From positions 28,686,551-28,750,550 of the forward strand of contig JAKTNV010000003.1 in NCBI GenBank assembly GCA_022747635.1: DNA of 64,000 bases, written 5' to 3'. Both the position numbers and the translations under genes were made by a program. This DNA comes from Hetaerina americana (taxonomy: Eukaryota; Arthropoda; Insecta; Odonata; Calopterygidae). The notes under the pieces were generated by a model. It was not told the DNA's origin. It saw nothing but the letters and a program-made list of their open reading frames with translations, and ran no database searches. Positions 37,179 through 50,620 of this stretch are shown piece after piece (positions within the stretch are counted from its first letter, which is position 1; each line of letters starts with the position of its first letter).

Positions 37179-38511
37179 CTACCTTGATCAAAAATTTCCC
37201 GGAATTTATTCAGAAAATTAAAAATACAAGTTTATTCATCTAAATCTATATTGTCCCCTTCAAAGTAATCCCCATCGACTGCAACACACTTATGCCAGCG
37301 CTTGATCCAATCCTCGAAACATTTTTTATATTCGGTTTTCGGTATGTCCATCAGTGCTTCCTGCGATTTTTCCATTACTTCCTCTCGGCTGCTAAAACGC
37401 GTTCCCCGTAATGGTTTTTTAACTCGATTGAACAGAAAGAAGTCACAGGGAGCCAAATCAGGTGAATTCGGTGGCTGTTGGATGGTATTTGTTGCATTTT
37501 TCGTCAAAAAATTACGAATAATGATAGCACTGTGCGACGGTGCGTTATCATTGGTGCAAAATCCACGAGTTTTCTGCCCACATTTCTGGTCTCTTTCGGC
37601 GAATTGCTTCACGCAAACGTCTCATAACGCCCAAATAATACTCTTTGTTTACTGTCTGGCCTTCTGGCAAAAATTCATGATGCACTACACCGTTGTAATC
37701 CATGAAAACCGTCAGCATTGCCTTCTTTTTTGACTGAAAACGACGTGGTTTTTTTGGTCTCGGCTCATTTGGTGAACGCCATTCACTTGCCTGATGTCTG
37801 GATTGCGTGTCGTACTCATAAACCCACGTCTCGTCTCCAGTAATGATTCTTTTGATGAATGTGGGATCGGATTCAGCCTCGCAAATCATGTCTTTTGCGA
37901 CGTCAACGCGGTCTCTTTTTTGCATGAAATTGAGGTCTTTTGGCACCAACTTTGCTGCTACACGACGGAAACCCAAATCATTAACCACAATGTCTTGGGC
38001 GGATCCATAGGCAATGTTCAAGTCCTCCGCTATTTCTCTGATGGTTAATTTGCGGTTATTGACCAACATTTCTTTTACTTTATCAATTTTTTCACCGACT
38101 TTCGATGTCGATGGTCTGCCACTGCGTTCATCATCTTCGATTGACTCACGACCACTTCTGAACCGCTCGTGCCACTGGTAAACGACCGTTTTTTTTAGAG
38201 AATCGTTGCCGAAACACTTTTCCAACATTTCCAACGTCCGTGCGCCACTAAATCCGTTTTTTACGCAAAATTTAATACAAGTTCGTTGTTGCAAATTTAA
38301 ATCCATTTCTGCAATTGTAAAAAATCGCCAACACACACAGAGATAGATATACTCTTGGCTACGTAACTTTTGCAAATGTCAAGTTATGACACTAAGATTT
38401 AAAGGGAATATCAACAACAGATGTACCAATTTAACAAAAAAAACAGAACTCAAATCGGAACGATGGGAGCGCCACACGGTGGTTATTCCCGGAACTTTTT
38501 GATCAAGGTAG
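37179..38511 (-). mobile_element. nearly complete mariner transposon (1333 bp)
   Basis: The two ends are inverted copies that begin CTACCTTGATCAAAAA and continue imperfectly to about 28 bp. They are flanked by TA at 37177-37178 and 38512-38513, the target duplication expected for mariner. The length matches a full mariner, and the transposase lies inside on the minus strand. Slight divergence between the ends shows some age. It sits inside a short repeat whose two halves flank it. Confidence 0.93.
37232..38306 (-). pseudogene. mariner transposase with a single frameshift
   Basis: This is a DD34D cut-and-paste transposase. I choose the ATG at 38306 because the family N-terminus MDLNLQQRTCIKFCVKNG begins there; codons upstream of it are open but unrelated. 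In order are the paired helix-turn-helix region with WHERFRSGRESIEDDERSGRP, the linker VPKDL, the first catalytic Asp in IITGDETWVYEYD, the second in the HDNAPSH motif, and the third in SPDLAPCDFFLF. The C-terminus ends FEGDNIDLDE at 37232. The frame breaks at about 37552, where one extra A sits just before the second catalytic Asp and splits the gene into 275- and 126-codon open frames. Otherwise no stop is seen. The insertion should abolish activity, so it could only move with help from another copy. Confidence 0.93.
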
Positions 38512-38535
38512 TATTCCTTAAGTCGATAAATACAT

Positions 38536-39300
38536 ATTTAGCTATTCATGAAGTTTTATAAGGTTTGCAGTGTATCGATGTTAAACTCATTTGTCTATTA
38601 TTAGTAATATGATCCCTACCACCTTCTTCGTCGAGTGGAGGTTATGCCAGCCAGTTTCCAATTTCTGAGCCTTCATCTATCAATCCCTAAAAACTCTCAT
38701 AATGGAATGGTGATGTCATCAATTAGTTCCCTCAGCAACCTAGTGGAAATTTCTTCAGAACCTAAGGCTTTTTTTGCTCGATATAGTTGGATATCAGTAA
38801 ATTATGGAGCCACAGTTAGGAGGTTTCTGATTTTATTAATAACGTCTTTTAATAGCTGTTTGTACTGAGCGCAACTTAGTATAGGTGTAGATTGTTACAT
38901 TACTGCCAAAAACCGATATCACATCCTTCAAATCGAACTTTCCAGGGAGCCAGCATTAAATAGGGAACAGGTACTGAGAAAATCACACCGTTGAACGGTA
39001 TCCCCCGAATTTGTAACCTGTACCCTTCAGTCATAAGCAGATGCCCTACTTAGTAGCCAGCCACGTCGTAATGGGGACCAATAATCAAAATTTTACCTAA
39101 AGGGGTAGATATATGTTCAATGATGAAACGATCCCACCATTTCATACCATTCCGATTGATAATTAAACGTCATTGCTTCAGATAGATGTCAGCAAAGACG
39201 ATTTCCCAATAAAACCACCAGAACTAGCACGATTAAACAAATAGTTCCCATTAAGTCACTTGAAAATTTCGATCATACCTACATTACGTCTCTATGATAT
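38536..39300. other. AT-rich DNA, nothing recognised
   Basis: Spacer between the mariner-bearing repeat and SINE copy B. No supported feature. Confidence 0.45.
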
Positions 39301-39308
39301 GAAAGTAC

Positions 39309-39607
39309 GGGATCGGGATGGTGCGGTGACTAACATACTTGCTTCCCACCCAGAGGGCGCGGGTTCGAATCCCAGAGGTGGCAGATATTTTTCAGTGGTA
39401 TCCCGATCCCTACTTGAGGTGATTTGTGGAGTGCACTTTGAGTGAGTACGCCATGCGTCGGATGGGACGTTAAGCTGCGGACCCCTTGGCGCCTTTCATT
39501 AAGAGCAGGCTAATGCCGACGCCGGGTTTCTCTTAACCCTTCATCCTATTCATTCCTAATGGCGCAAATAACCTCAGATATCGGTCGTATTCCCTAAAAA
39601 CTACTAC
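39309..39607 (+). mobile_element. tRNA-derived SINE, family 1, copy B
   Basis: Same block order as the copy at 12397-12675: an A-box-like segment at about 39319-39337, the B box GGTTCGAATCC at 39363-39373, the GATGGGACGTTAAGCTGCGG block, CCCCTTGGCGCC, a GACGCCGGGTTTCTC block, and a short CTACTAC tail after AAAAA. It keeps about 32 bases after the first GATCC that the other copy lacks, so it is the fuller form. Its arm 39309-39319 is perfectly complementary over 11 bases to 39400-39410. Confidence 0.9.
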
Positions 39608-39609
39608 GT

Positions 39610-40440
39610 GAACAGATAATGAGAAATTTTCTCTCGTTTCATGCACAAATATTAAGAATCTTTTAACTAACTATGTATCACCTCACCTCACTAATTAACC
39701 TCGATAGGGAACGCAAGAAAAACGGATATAAACAAGTGCAAGACAGAATAAACTGCAGTACACGCATCTATGAGAGCAAAAATAAATAGAATAGAATTTT
39801 TTCCAGAATTTACACGCTGACTCTTCATGCTGATGTACATCCTATGTAATTAAAAGTAATAACAGAATCTGTTGATAATGAAAGCATAAAAGAAAATTAT
39901 GATTACATAAAAGGAATATGAGGTAATGGCGATTATATGTACCTGATAACTTTTGTAACTAACGTACTATGTACATTTAAATAAACCTTACAAATTGTAT
40001 TTAGGAAAGCGAGGGGTAGTGTTGGAAATTTGGAGATCGATCTAAACATTGCAAACCGTTATTTCAAATGCAGATTTTTGTTATTGAAACACTATGGGGC
40101 AGTAGCTACCTAAGTATAATATACAGGCATAAAAGAGAATGACATATTGATTAAAAAGAGGAAAAATTATGGATTTATAAATCATTTTCGATACATTTAT
40201 TTTTCTTCATCAAGTATGTTCACAAAATATTTAACTGTCTCCGGACTATGTTTTGCCATTATAAATACATAATGTACTAATTCCATTTTATTCGGCAAAG
40301 AGAATAAAGGGTTTGAATAGCAACGCAGAACACTTTTAAGGTGTAAAGAACTAAACTTTGAGTCAAATAGGTAAAATATTTATTAGCTTGAGGACTCCCT
40401 GGGGGATACTGTAAAAGTTTCCGAGGATTCTGGATTGCCA
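39610..40440. other. AT-rich DNA, nothing recognised
   Basis: AT-rich background right of the SINE. No supported feature. Confidence 0.45.
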
Positions 40441-41170
40441 TTCATTAATGAAGACGAGAGAGGGGAGAGATAAAATGGAAGGAAGCCTGGCAGTGACACC
40501 GCGACTGCTCATGCACTGAATCTTTCACGGAGAGACTTCACGTCTCATTTCCGACGGCGCGGCATACACCATAGAACGATGCTTTGGCCTTCCCAGCTTG
40601 TGATATTGGTGGTGGAAACATCGCAGAGCGGAAAAATTGCGTGAAATCCAAATTCAGGTCACCTCCCCGGAAGGAGCCCCGTCACAGTGTTACGCAACCG
40701 TCAACTGCCGACGGACAAGGGAAGGGGGAAGGGATGGAGTGAAGGAAGGGTGGCGGCCGTGGGATGAGTTGCGAGTCAAACGAGGCAGGGAGAAAAATGA
40801 AGAGCGGCGAGAGAATGCGCCACTTGGAATGCTCCATTTCCTCCGCTCACTGGCATTTATTTGTGCCCATCCTAACACCCCCTCCCTCCTCAACCCCTCT
40901 CCTCCTCACTGTATCTCTTCCACCATCCCTTTCTTTTGACGAGGAAAGGGGGAGGAGGCAAGCGAGTGAGGGAGAAGCGAAAAGGCAGCATACAATGAGG
41001 TCGAAATTGGCTTTGTTCGCCGTCTTTATAAATCCCGGGACGAGCGCAAAATCATCCAACCAGAGGTGCAGTGGGCTTTGATGAACGTGGAATTGTAAGG
41101 AGCTGAAAATGCGAATATTTTTTTTTTCTCGGAGAGCAAAATACGAGGATGAGAAGCTCATACTTTAGCG
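40440..41170. other. GC island, purine runs, CpG
   Basis: GC-rich with purine-rich segments (40710-40830, 40940-40990) and a pyrimidine-rich segment (40870-40935). CpG is frequent. Overlapping 100-codon frames on both strands have no domain. Confidence 0.45.
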
Positions 41171-44100
41171 TTACCTGTATGCCAGTAAATAAAAAAAATC
41201 CGAAAGGGATGGTTACATTTTTTTCAATTCGTTCTTAAACTCGAAACAATGGAACCGTTTGGGACATGTTTCCATGGCTAAATGGTCAATAAGCCATAAT
41301 AATGTTAAACATTTTAATGATTTAATTAAAATTAGCTAATTAAGATATGAAAGCAAGTTGTTTATTTTAAAGATCTGTCCCCGGTGAGTAATGCGGACTA
41401 ATGAATGAAATATTTGCAGTGTTCCCAGGGAGAAACTTTATCCCTGCCAAGAAAGCTGAGCACTTAATTCCATTTATTCCATTTTAAATGCATCCGAGAT
41501 CATCGCATATATTTAGTTCACAAGGAACTAATTAAATGGCGCACTAAAATGAATGCGTGGGGAATTACGACTAAAAAGGATTTATTTGCATTTCACTATG
41601 AGATTTAGCGACTGATCAGTTATTCACTTTGTCATATTTATGGCTCTTGATTCACTGCGGGCAATTCCGTATATTGTAGATAATGCCGTCTTCTTTTTAT
41701 TTGCCTAGCAAAAGCATCCCCGGAACGATTTTCACTATTACGCGTAATCGAGCGATTGGCGATATGTTTGGCTTACAACCTCACACCACATTGAAAACTG
41801 TCCCACCATAACGCCGTGTTCTCCTACCAACTAAGCACATCTAAAACAGTGCACAAAAACACATTTTACCTTGCATTAAATCACTCTCCAACTTCACGAA
41901 CGTTTCATCTATCTTCATGTCGTGAAATAGCCCTGCACTTTTCCTATACCTAACAGCCTATCCTTGGCCATCCATCAGCCTTATAACCTTGTTGATTACC
42001 GACTATCCATGTCTCTATTTGCAACACGTAAGCAGCCAAGATCGTGAAGGGCTTTAAAGGAAGTCCTAAATCTCTTCACTCTACTCTTGTAACCTTCAAT
42101 ACTTTCATTAAATTTGCAAGCTCCACTCATTTGCACTCCTCCGATGATGCACTCAAACGTTAAGTTTCGCCTTTCCTCACATCGATGGCGATGATAAATT
42201 CCTCTTAAGAGAAGAATACTTCCCATAAAGTTCTCCACGGCCTAAATTCCTGGTATGAATGCGATGTCGAGCGACTTCTAAGAAAGCTATGAGAGAGGAA
42301 GATATCCATCGGAGTGTGGGCAAACAGAAGTGGGCAGAGAAAGGAAGGGAAGAGAAGGGGAGTCAGCGTAAGAATGTCAATTGGCTGGGGAAAATGCCTC
42401 GGAAAGCGTCAATAGTCTCGTCCCTTGAATGAAAAGTAGGAGAGAAGTGAGACAAGACAGTAAGAAAAGGCAATAAAATGAGGACGATAGGCAGAAACGA
42501 CGAGTGAAAATAAACAGCCTCGACTGAAAGGGAACATTTTATCCATTTTTCAAATATGCATGACTACTTTTTGACTAAAAAATAAATTAAATTAGAAAAT
42601 TGTATGAAAGGTGGATCTTTGGTGCCCATATGATTTGCAAAGGTTAGCTTATTTGAGAACGTGGATTAGAGCCAGCAATATTGTAGGCAAATAACCTTAA
42701 TCCTGGGTAATGAAACCTTACGGTATGTACTCGAGTTATTTTTTTTAGCCTCTTAGTAGCAAATAGAATGAGCGCCATTTGCTTTTTTTAATTAATATAA
42801 AACATTAATTGATATGGAGCGATTCTGTTCCGAAAAAAGAGCGTAGGTTTTAATTCTTAGCACGTTTATTTTCCTTAAACGATATGATATCACCGGGAAT
42901 TCAAACTTCGATGAAGAAGAAACGAACACAGAGGAAAAATAGCATGTAGATGTATTGACTCTGTCTCAGAAGTCAAGAGCAAACCAAATTTCAATGAAGC
43001 ATTTAGGAGTTCGGAAAATTGTAATTTTTTGCAAGATTTAGTCCCTTTAATATCCAATTACGCAACGGCCATGAGTCAGATTTATAAAATAGTATACGAC
43101 GAAATAAATAACATTATATGTCTTCTCAAAGGAGGATCAAGGAATATAACAATACAAATTTTGTTTCAACTTCAGCATGCAGCACATACTCATATTTCGT
43201 TTCATTAAAAACCTTAGGTTGCCAATCAGGAAGATTGTGTCCTATTTTCAAATAAATGCTCAGCATCATTCATTTTCGAATATTTTTATCACCATCACAA
43301 CAGGAATGAAGTACAAAGAATCATAAATATTTCACTAACCAATATGTAATCAAAGGAAAAGAACTATCAATATCATTCGTAGCCAATTTTCAATTCTTAC
43401 CGCCTGAAAAAATATGTAGTACTACGTTAAAGTATTGTTTTGATTCTTTAGGCAAAAAAGTCATCTCCCAAATAAAATAAAACAGTTATATTTGACTTAA
43501 TAACTGTAATGCACTTCTCCTCAAATAGGATTTGAATGCAGCATTAGAAACAGTTCACATACTTAACAGAGAATAATTTCAGCACCTTAGTCTTATTCAG
43601 CATAATGTCAGCATACATATGTGCAAATAATGGGGATAAGTTTTTATGCACATACATTTTTTAAGTGCCGCTACCTATTCTGTCGGTTTTAAAGTATTTT
43701 CATGCTCCTCACCAAAATACTTACCTGAATTTAATTTCTATTGGACTCCTGTATAGTAAGTGATCTTTTTTAAAAAAACGTTCCACTTGTTCATCATACC
43801 GGAAAATTTATTTATGATTGCACATTTATTATTCCAATGTAATTACTCTCAGATATTGAAAATTGCCTCGTGTCTCAGATTGAAAAAATAACATCAAGCT
43901 TCAGCATAGTTTGTCCAGTTATACTCTATTTAATACTAACTGTACATGGAAAGCTACCGGTAAATATAGCACATGAACTTAGTTTCGCTTGCCACCATTG
44001 TAGGCCAGCAATTTAATTGGAAGAAATACATACTTAATTCTATTCCATCGAAATTATTTTCCACTTATGCCTCTCGTATCATAATGCGGTGCCATATCCG

Positions 44101-44640
44101 AAGACATTTAGATACCTTTAAATGTGATGGCTACAAAAGCTATTAAAATCAATAGAATTGTTGTCCCAAAATTGAATGATGTGGTACCTTGTACCGATGA
44201 ATTTGCATTCACTATAGTTATTGTATTGGAGTCTCTATCATTATTTTACGTTTTACATGATCTCACTAATGGCTCAGATGGTTAATAATAATGCAGTTTT
44301 GAAATTATCGAAATATGTTCAAAAAATTCTGAGTTGGGTTGAGAAGATTTCGAAATATTAATTTAATTTTATATTCCAATAACGTAAAATAGTCACGGGT
44401 GAATCCCTTGTTAAGTGGTTCTACTGTCTCCAAACCGAATCTTGTTCGTATTGACAGGAGCAACGCAACCCCATTTCTTCGAGTTTTCCGTTAACCCTAA
44501 AGGATGGACAGGTGTCTCTCGCGAGGGTTCAAGAGTTTTATGTTCAAGCCGAGGAAGGTAGGAGACAGACGAAAAAGGATTCTTTTTTTTTACTGGGGAA
44601 GCAGAATTGCTCGTTTAATCAGTGGCAGTTAAATATCCAG
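41170..44640. other. AT-rich DNA, nothing recognised
   Basis: Long gene-free stretch. An 80-codon minus-strand frame at 41996-42238 has non-repetitive composition, but no family was recognised and no splice context was evident. Purine-rich sequence lies near 42270-42500. Confidence 0.4.
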
Positions 44641-45050
44641 AAAACTCCACGGGCGTTGGCGGGTGGGATGTAGTGAGAGATCTGGTCATTTTGGGAGGGG
44701 AGGTGAAAGGGAGCGAAGGAAGGAGACGGAAGAATATATTGGGGGAGGGATGAGGGGGTGGAAGGCCGAGAGCGTGGCGGAAGAGGGCCCCAGGAGGTTG
44801 GCCGGCAAATGGAAGTGCTTTGGTGCGCCGGCGGTGAGGAATGCTCCCCTGAGAGAATTGGGGGCCGAGAAGGGATATGAGAGATGTAGCAGAACCGCGA
44901 GGAAAAGGGAGAGGAAAGAGTGGGTTAGGGGGAGAACGCGAGGGTTAGGGGAAAACATGGCTCGGCAAATGGAGAAGGCAAGGCAGCTAATGCTAGTTGC
45001 TAGGAGAAATACAAGACAGCTCGACGGAATTCTTGAGCAGTAGAAGTTAA
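44640..45050. other. purine-rich GC island
   Basis: Plus strand rich in GGGAGG/GAAGG words with some CpG. The 126-codon frames on both strands (44663-45043 and 44686-45066) overlap almost completely and look compositional. Confidence 0.45.
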
Positions 45051-45407
45051 GGATGACATCCGACACGTTGAACTGAATTATACGATTATGAGACAGAAAT
45101 CAACATTTTAGGTCTATCTGTTGCTCTGTTTTTCGGAGCACATCGGATTGACATTGCAGCGATGTGTTATTATAGTGATCAATTAAATTAGGGAAGTTGC
45201 CAGGAATGTGTTAGATTTAATATATGTTGAATACAATTTAATTAAAGAGACACTACATTTCAAACTTGAAAATAATTATTTTTTAATACAGACCTTTTGT
45301 TAATATAATTCACCCATATCACAATTAACCTTGTGCATTAAACTTTTGTGCCCCTAAAGTGGAAAGGAATAAAAATAGAAGTATTTCGCAATTTATTATG
45401 AAATTAG

Positions 45408-45410
<3 letters not shown>

Positions 45411-45462
<52 letters not shown>
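45411..45462. repeat. (TA)n microsatellite left of deleted mariner
   Basis: About 25 TA units ending directly at the left end of the mariner at 45466. Mariner inserts at TA, so the element may have landed inside this array. Confidence 0.97.

Positions 45463-46627
<1,165 letters not shown>

Positions 46628-46676
<49 letters not shown>
46628..46676. repeat. (TA)n array
   Basis: About 24 TA units between the hammerhead-like fragment and an inverted mariner end. Confidence 0.97.
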
Positions 46677-46678
<2 letters not shown>

Positions 46679-46766
46679 TCGCACCCAAAAGTGGTAGGAC
46701 TGATTTTATAACAAGAATTTTATTGACGATATACTTAATAATTTTCAAAGTATGCTCCTTGAGCTG

Positions 46767-46769
<3 letters not shown>
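46677..46769 (-). mobile_element. inverted 93-bp terminal fragment of the same mariner family
   Basis: This is the reverse complement of 46282-46374, the last 93 bases of the deleted mariner including the terminal repeat. The copies differ at only two positions, within a short T/A run. It stops abruptly at a (TA)n array where transposase-coding sequence should continue. With the mariner to its left it forms a large inverted repeat with a 302-base spacer. Confidence 0.93.
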
Positions 46770-46861
<92 letters not shown>

Positions 46862-46862
46862 T
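46770..46862. repeat. (TA)n followed by (ATTT)n
   Basis: About 14 TA units change into about 16 ATTT units. The apparent protein reading frame through it is a simple-repeat artefact. Confidence 0.96.
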
Positions 46863-46869
46863 GAACATG

Positions 46870-48445
46870 TATAAAATCTCGTCTACATTAAGTGCTTTTA
46901 AATAAAGAATCATAATTACATTATATAAAATATACTATATGTGTGTAAGTGTATTTTTAGTGGTAAAACATTTTACCAAGTATTGGTATTTCTCCCACAA
47001 TAAAATGAAATTTCAAAAAGTTAAGTCTTCTACAGTCAACTTTATTCGCATGAAAAAATTTCTCTCAATTTCGTAATGATGACTAGTTTCAACTTTTAAA
47101 AAAATTTTAAGAAATATATTCAGTGTGATTTTTCATCTAAAGGTACCATAAAACAATGTTCATGCCTACAAAAAATACATTATATTTCACGTATTGCGCG
47201 ATAGATTCCTTACCCCTTCGAGCTCTTCCCAGACACGGCGCCAGCGTTCGAGATAGCGAGTTGGACCCTCGGGCCAGAACACACACAACGTGAGTCAGCA
47301 CAAGAGGGTGGGCATGGGGTATGAGGAATGTTTCAAAATATTGATCTATAAGATTGAACCGAGGCAATAATGCAATGGGGACATGTCCACATAATCCTTT
47401 TTCTCCTTGAGAGAACATATCCGAAATGCTGAAAGGGAAACGTTATTGTGAATGACACGGGTGGGTGAAATTGACCAGAGGAGGGGGGCAGGTCTTTCAC
47501 CTTCCCATCGTATCGCCCTCTCTCTCTCACACACTCTCCATTACTTAGGAAACAGCGTTCAATGCAGCTTTAGAACGTTTTGAGTCATTCTGATCGAATG
47601 ATATGGGCGATAATGGTAACAGTCGAGTGGAGCGGTTTTTTCACCGGACTGATCCATTTTTCACATGAAAATATCTTGAGATTAAAAAAAAATAAATTCG
47701 ATGATGAAAAGGTAACAGGACGGGAAAAATGAAAAACTAATAATGAAATAACACCAGAGAACCCAAAACTTGACTACCATTTATGCGTATCTAAACTTCA
47801 GAGGTCGAGCATGCAGATGAAAATTAAAAAAATGTCTTTGAGTTTTACGTTAAACAAAGAACCTATAGCTTTCAGGAAGAATAATAAAGAAGCAAATATG
47901 ATTATTCACAGATACCTTTGAATATTGGTTGATTATTCAGGAGAAGAACAAAATCGTGGAATTTTTAAACCGTGCGTGATAATTTATTACTGCTTACTGA
48001 AATAAACATTTTAAATTTTGATCATTTCATGCTCTTATTGCAGATATATTTTTCGACTAACGTATTTTCCGATAATGTTCAATCTCGTTGCATGTATAAA
48101 CGTATGTGAATACATGCCTCGCAATCATACAACATTGAATATTTTTAAATCTTTTTCAGACTGGACTTAAAAGCTCCATTTTAAATAATCTGGGCAAAAT
48201 GAATTAATCCACTGCTAAGATCATTCGTTTATGCATGATGTAAAGTGTGCCTGTTGAATAATGAAAAGCACAATATCTTCAACTATTAGTCTTGGACAAC
48301 CATACTCTCTACTAAATGCTTAACGTCTTCAAGCCAAAATATTCTTCTTGGCAGCTAACAATGGCGCAGTAATTAAATCCACAGCTAAAATCGAGCAATT
48401 TGTGGTCTGGTGCCAGGGTCATATGGCTGGGTTGGGAAAAATTAG
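46870..48445. other. AT-rich DNA with a small GC-richer part, nothing recognised
   Basis: Sequence from 47200 to 47530 is GC-richer and contains CT-rich runs near 47517-47535. The rest is AT-rich. No gene is supported. Confidence 0.4.
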
Positions 48446-48450
48446 ATATA

Positions 48451-49203
48451 CGAGGGTCATCCGGAAAGTAGTACCCGTTCGTGAAATAAAGACACAAAAG
48501 TAAATATTAACAAACATAAAAAATTTTATTTGAAAGAGGATACTTTAAACTACTTCTCAACATAATCTCCAAGCAAATTAAGGCATTTGTCATAACGTGT
48601 GACAAGTTTCTGTATTCCTGCTGCATAGTCCTTCGCCGCCAGCTCATTGAGATACGCGAGGGACCCATCTTGCACAAATTTTTGCATAATGCAGATGGTG
48701 TTTAACAATTTCATGAACAATTGTTCGAGAAACATTGGGAAAATGCTCACAGATGTCATCAATTGTGACGCGCCGATCGTTCCTCACGAATTCGTCAACT
48801 GAGCTCACCAGTTGGTCTGTAATGACAGACGGTCTCCCCGAACGCTCATCGTCGTGTGTGTTCCCCCTCCCCATGTTGAAGTTGCGACACCACCGCCGAA
48901 CAGACGACTCGTCCATTACATTGTCTCCATACACCTCCTTTAATTGGCGATGAATATCACATGGGCGAACGTTTCTTGCATTGAGGAATTTAATCACTGC
49001 CCTCACTTCACAACTGGCGGCGTTCTCAATTTTTTTAAACATTGTAAACAATCACAGAAACAACACAGGCAATGCTAGCGTCACGCAACTTGGCTCAGAG
49101 AAGGCAGACAAGCCACTGAAGCTATCTGACCTCGTCCAGCGGCTACTCGCGTCGTCAGCACTTCATGCGGCACGAACGGGTACTACTTTCCGGATGACCC
49201 TCG
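48451..49203 (-). mobile_element. 753-bp non-autonomous mariner with perfect terminal repeats
   Basis: The two ends (48451-48483 and 49171-49203) are perfect 33-base inverted repeats beginning CGAGGGTCATCCGGAAAGTA, with TA on both sides. The element is little over half the usual mariner length because the catalytic part of the gene is deleted. Identical ends suggest recent movement, which this copy must have made using transposase from elsewhere. Confidence 0.95.
48550..49051 (-). pseudogene. mariner transposase with catalytic core deleted
   Basis: From the ATG at 49051 the minus strand gives a clean N-terminal half: MFTMFKKIENAASCEVRA, CDIHRQLKEVYGDN, RWCRNFNMGRGNTHDDERSGRP, and a second helix-turn-helix ending CARWVP. 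The frame then runs out at 48644. In another frame the C-terminus LAYLNELAAKDYAAGIQKLV and LLGDYVEK follows, ending at 48550. All three catalytic aspartates are missing, so the junction near 48670 is a large frame-shifting deletion. The N-terminal half is intact and could encode a DNA-binding-only protein if expressed. Confidence 0.9.
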
Positions 49204-49209
49204 TATATA

Positions 49210-50125
49210 TATTTTTAAAAACATTGACTAATTTATCCACCGTTTATTAACCGCAAAACGCATTTTTAGTTTTGGAGACATTCCAAATAATTCACATTCA
49301 TGAGACCGCAGACTCGCAGCACAAAAAATTCGCAATACCATTCCGATTATGAAATAAAATTAAGAACAAGAATTCTTGTGTCTTGAATACCGGGATTTCG
49401 GGGATAAAACGGAGATTCTCCCCATTTTCTCCTCTAACTTCTTGCTAGTAAATTTCTCTTGACTCAGTAATGTAATTTTTGAACTCTGTTGGAAAATTTC
49501 ATACTCCCAATTTTGGGATACGTTATTATCGTGGCCAGAGCAAAGACTGCATATAAAAAGTATAACTAATAGTCTTGCTTCATCCAAAAAATGTGTTCCC
49601 TCATCATCATACGCAGCCAATTGTACCAGTTACGGTATAAACGAATAAATATTGAAGCATAACTAATAAAACAATTCTTGGAAGGGAATGCTCGTAGATT
49701 GGATGCACCATGTATTGTGAGCAATATTATACCAGATTAGATATCCACAATAGATTAAAATCGCGTGTAATATCAGAAGTATATACCAAGGCACACTTGC
49801 GCAATGGTTCCTCGGTGAAAATTTGTCGGGAATGAGAGCAGAGAATGCCGGAAGGCCGCCAGAGACGCCCCGCGAAAGAAATAAATTTGTAGGAGCGTAT
49901 ATTTGTAAAATTATTTCTATGTATGCATACATACGCACTCCTGCCATATTGAACGAATAAAGGCGGAATAATAAAACCACTCCGCATGCATACCACATGA
50001 ATTAAAGATGGCTCGGGATTAAAACGTGGCAACACCAATACGGGTGAGCAAACACTCGTGGAAAATTACATGAAACAGCAATGAATGCAATGTATCCCTA
50101 AAAAATACATGAATGGCCGAATGGG
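49210..50125. other. AT-rich DNA, nothing recognised
   Basis: Spacer right of the non-autonomous mariner. No supported feature. Confidence 0.45.
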
Positions 50126-50129
50126 GGGA

Positions 50130-50620
50130 ATGGGAAAAAGAGGAAAGAGGAGAGAATGATGAAAAGAGAAGAGGAGAAGCGGAGGATAAAGGGACGATCT
50201 GATTTCGAATGCAGCCCACAATTCACCCGGCATCCCTGAAAAACCTCTTCCACTCCCTATTCTTCCCATTCCCGATACAAACTGCCTCTCTTCACCCCCA
50301 CAAAGCATACGCTTCCTCCTCGGCCACTTTAGGCATCTGCACTCAAAGCTGCCTCGCTCCAGCGGCCTCTGCTCTTCTCCTCTGCGCTCCAGCTCCGTCC
50401 TCCCACCTACTCCCTCCATTTATCGCGAGGACTTATGGGAGATTGTTTAGGAGAGGATCAAAGAGTCTTTCTTTTCCTTCCCCAATTCTCTCATTCTCTC
50501 TCCTCCTCTCACCTTCTCACTCTTTACTTCTCCTCTTCCCTTTTGCTCCCTTTCCGACCTATCCTCTCTTTTCCTACCTATGTGACGAGTGCCGATTCAT
50601 GTTTAGGGTCATTTAAACCT
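50130..50620. other. GC island with strand switch
   Basis: Purine-rich from 50120 to 50190, then strongly pyrimidine-rich to 50580 with CTCCTCTTC-type words. Frames of more than 100 codons on each strand are compositional. Confidence 0.45.

Larger units (their letters stand above)
37141..38535. repeat. short repeat split by a mariner insertion (two flanks)
   Basis: The left flank (about 37146-37178) reads GCCGCAACCCGTGGCGG then TTAGGGAAGAGTA. The right flank (38512-38535) reads TATTCCTTAAGTCGATAAAT. Taking out the mariner and one TA joins them into one short sequence that ends in the same TTAAGTCGATAAATA motif that ends the SINE at 34281-34480. A similar GCCGC...GCGG block occurs at 54135-54155. 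The host repeat is therefore likely a SINE-like element, but its head was not found. Confidence 0.45.

Noticed and set aside
41996..42238. 80-codon minus-strand frame with mixed composition
   Set aside because: It looks more protein-like than most, but I recognise no family and see no convincing exon borders, so it is not called.
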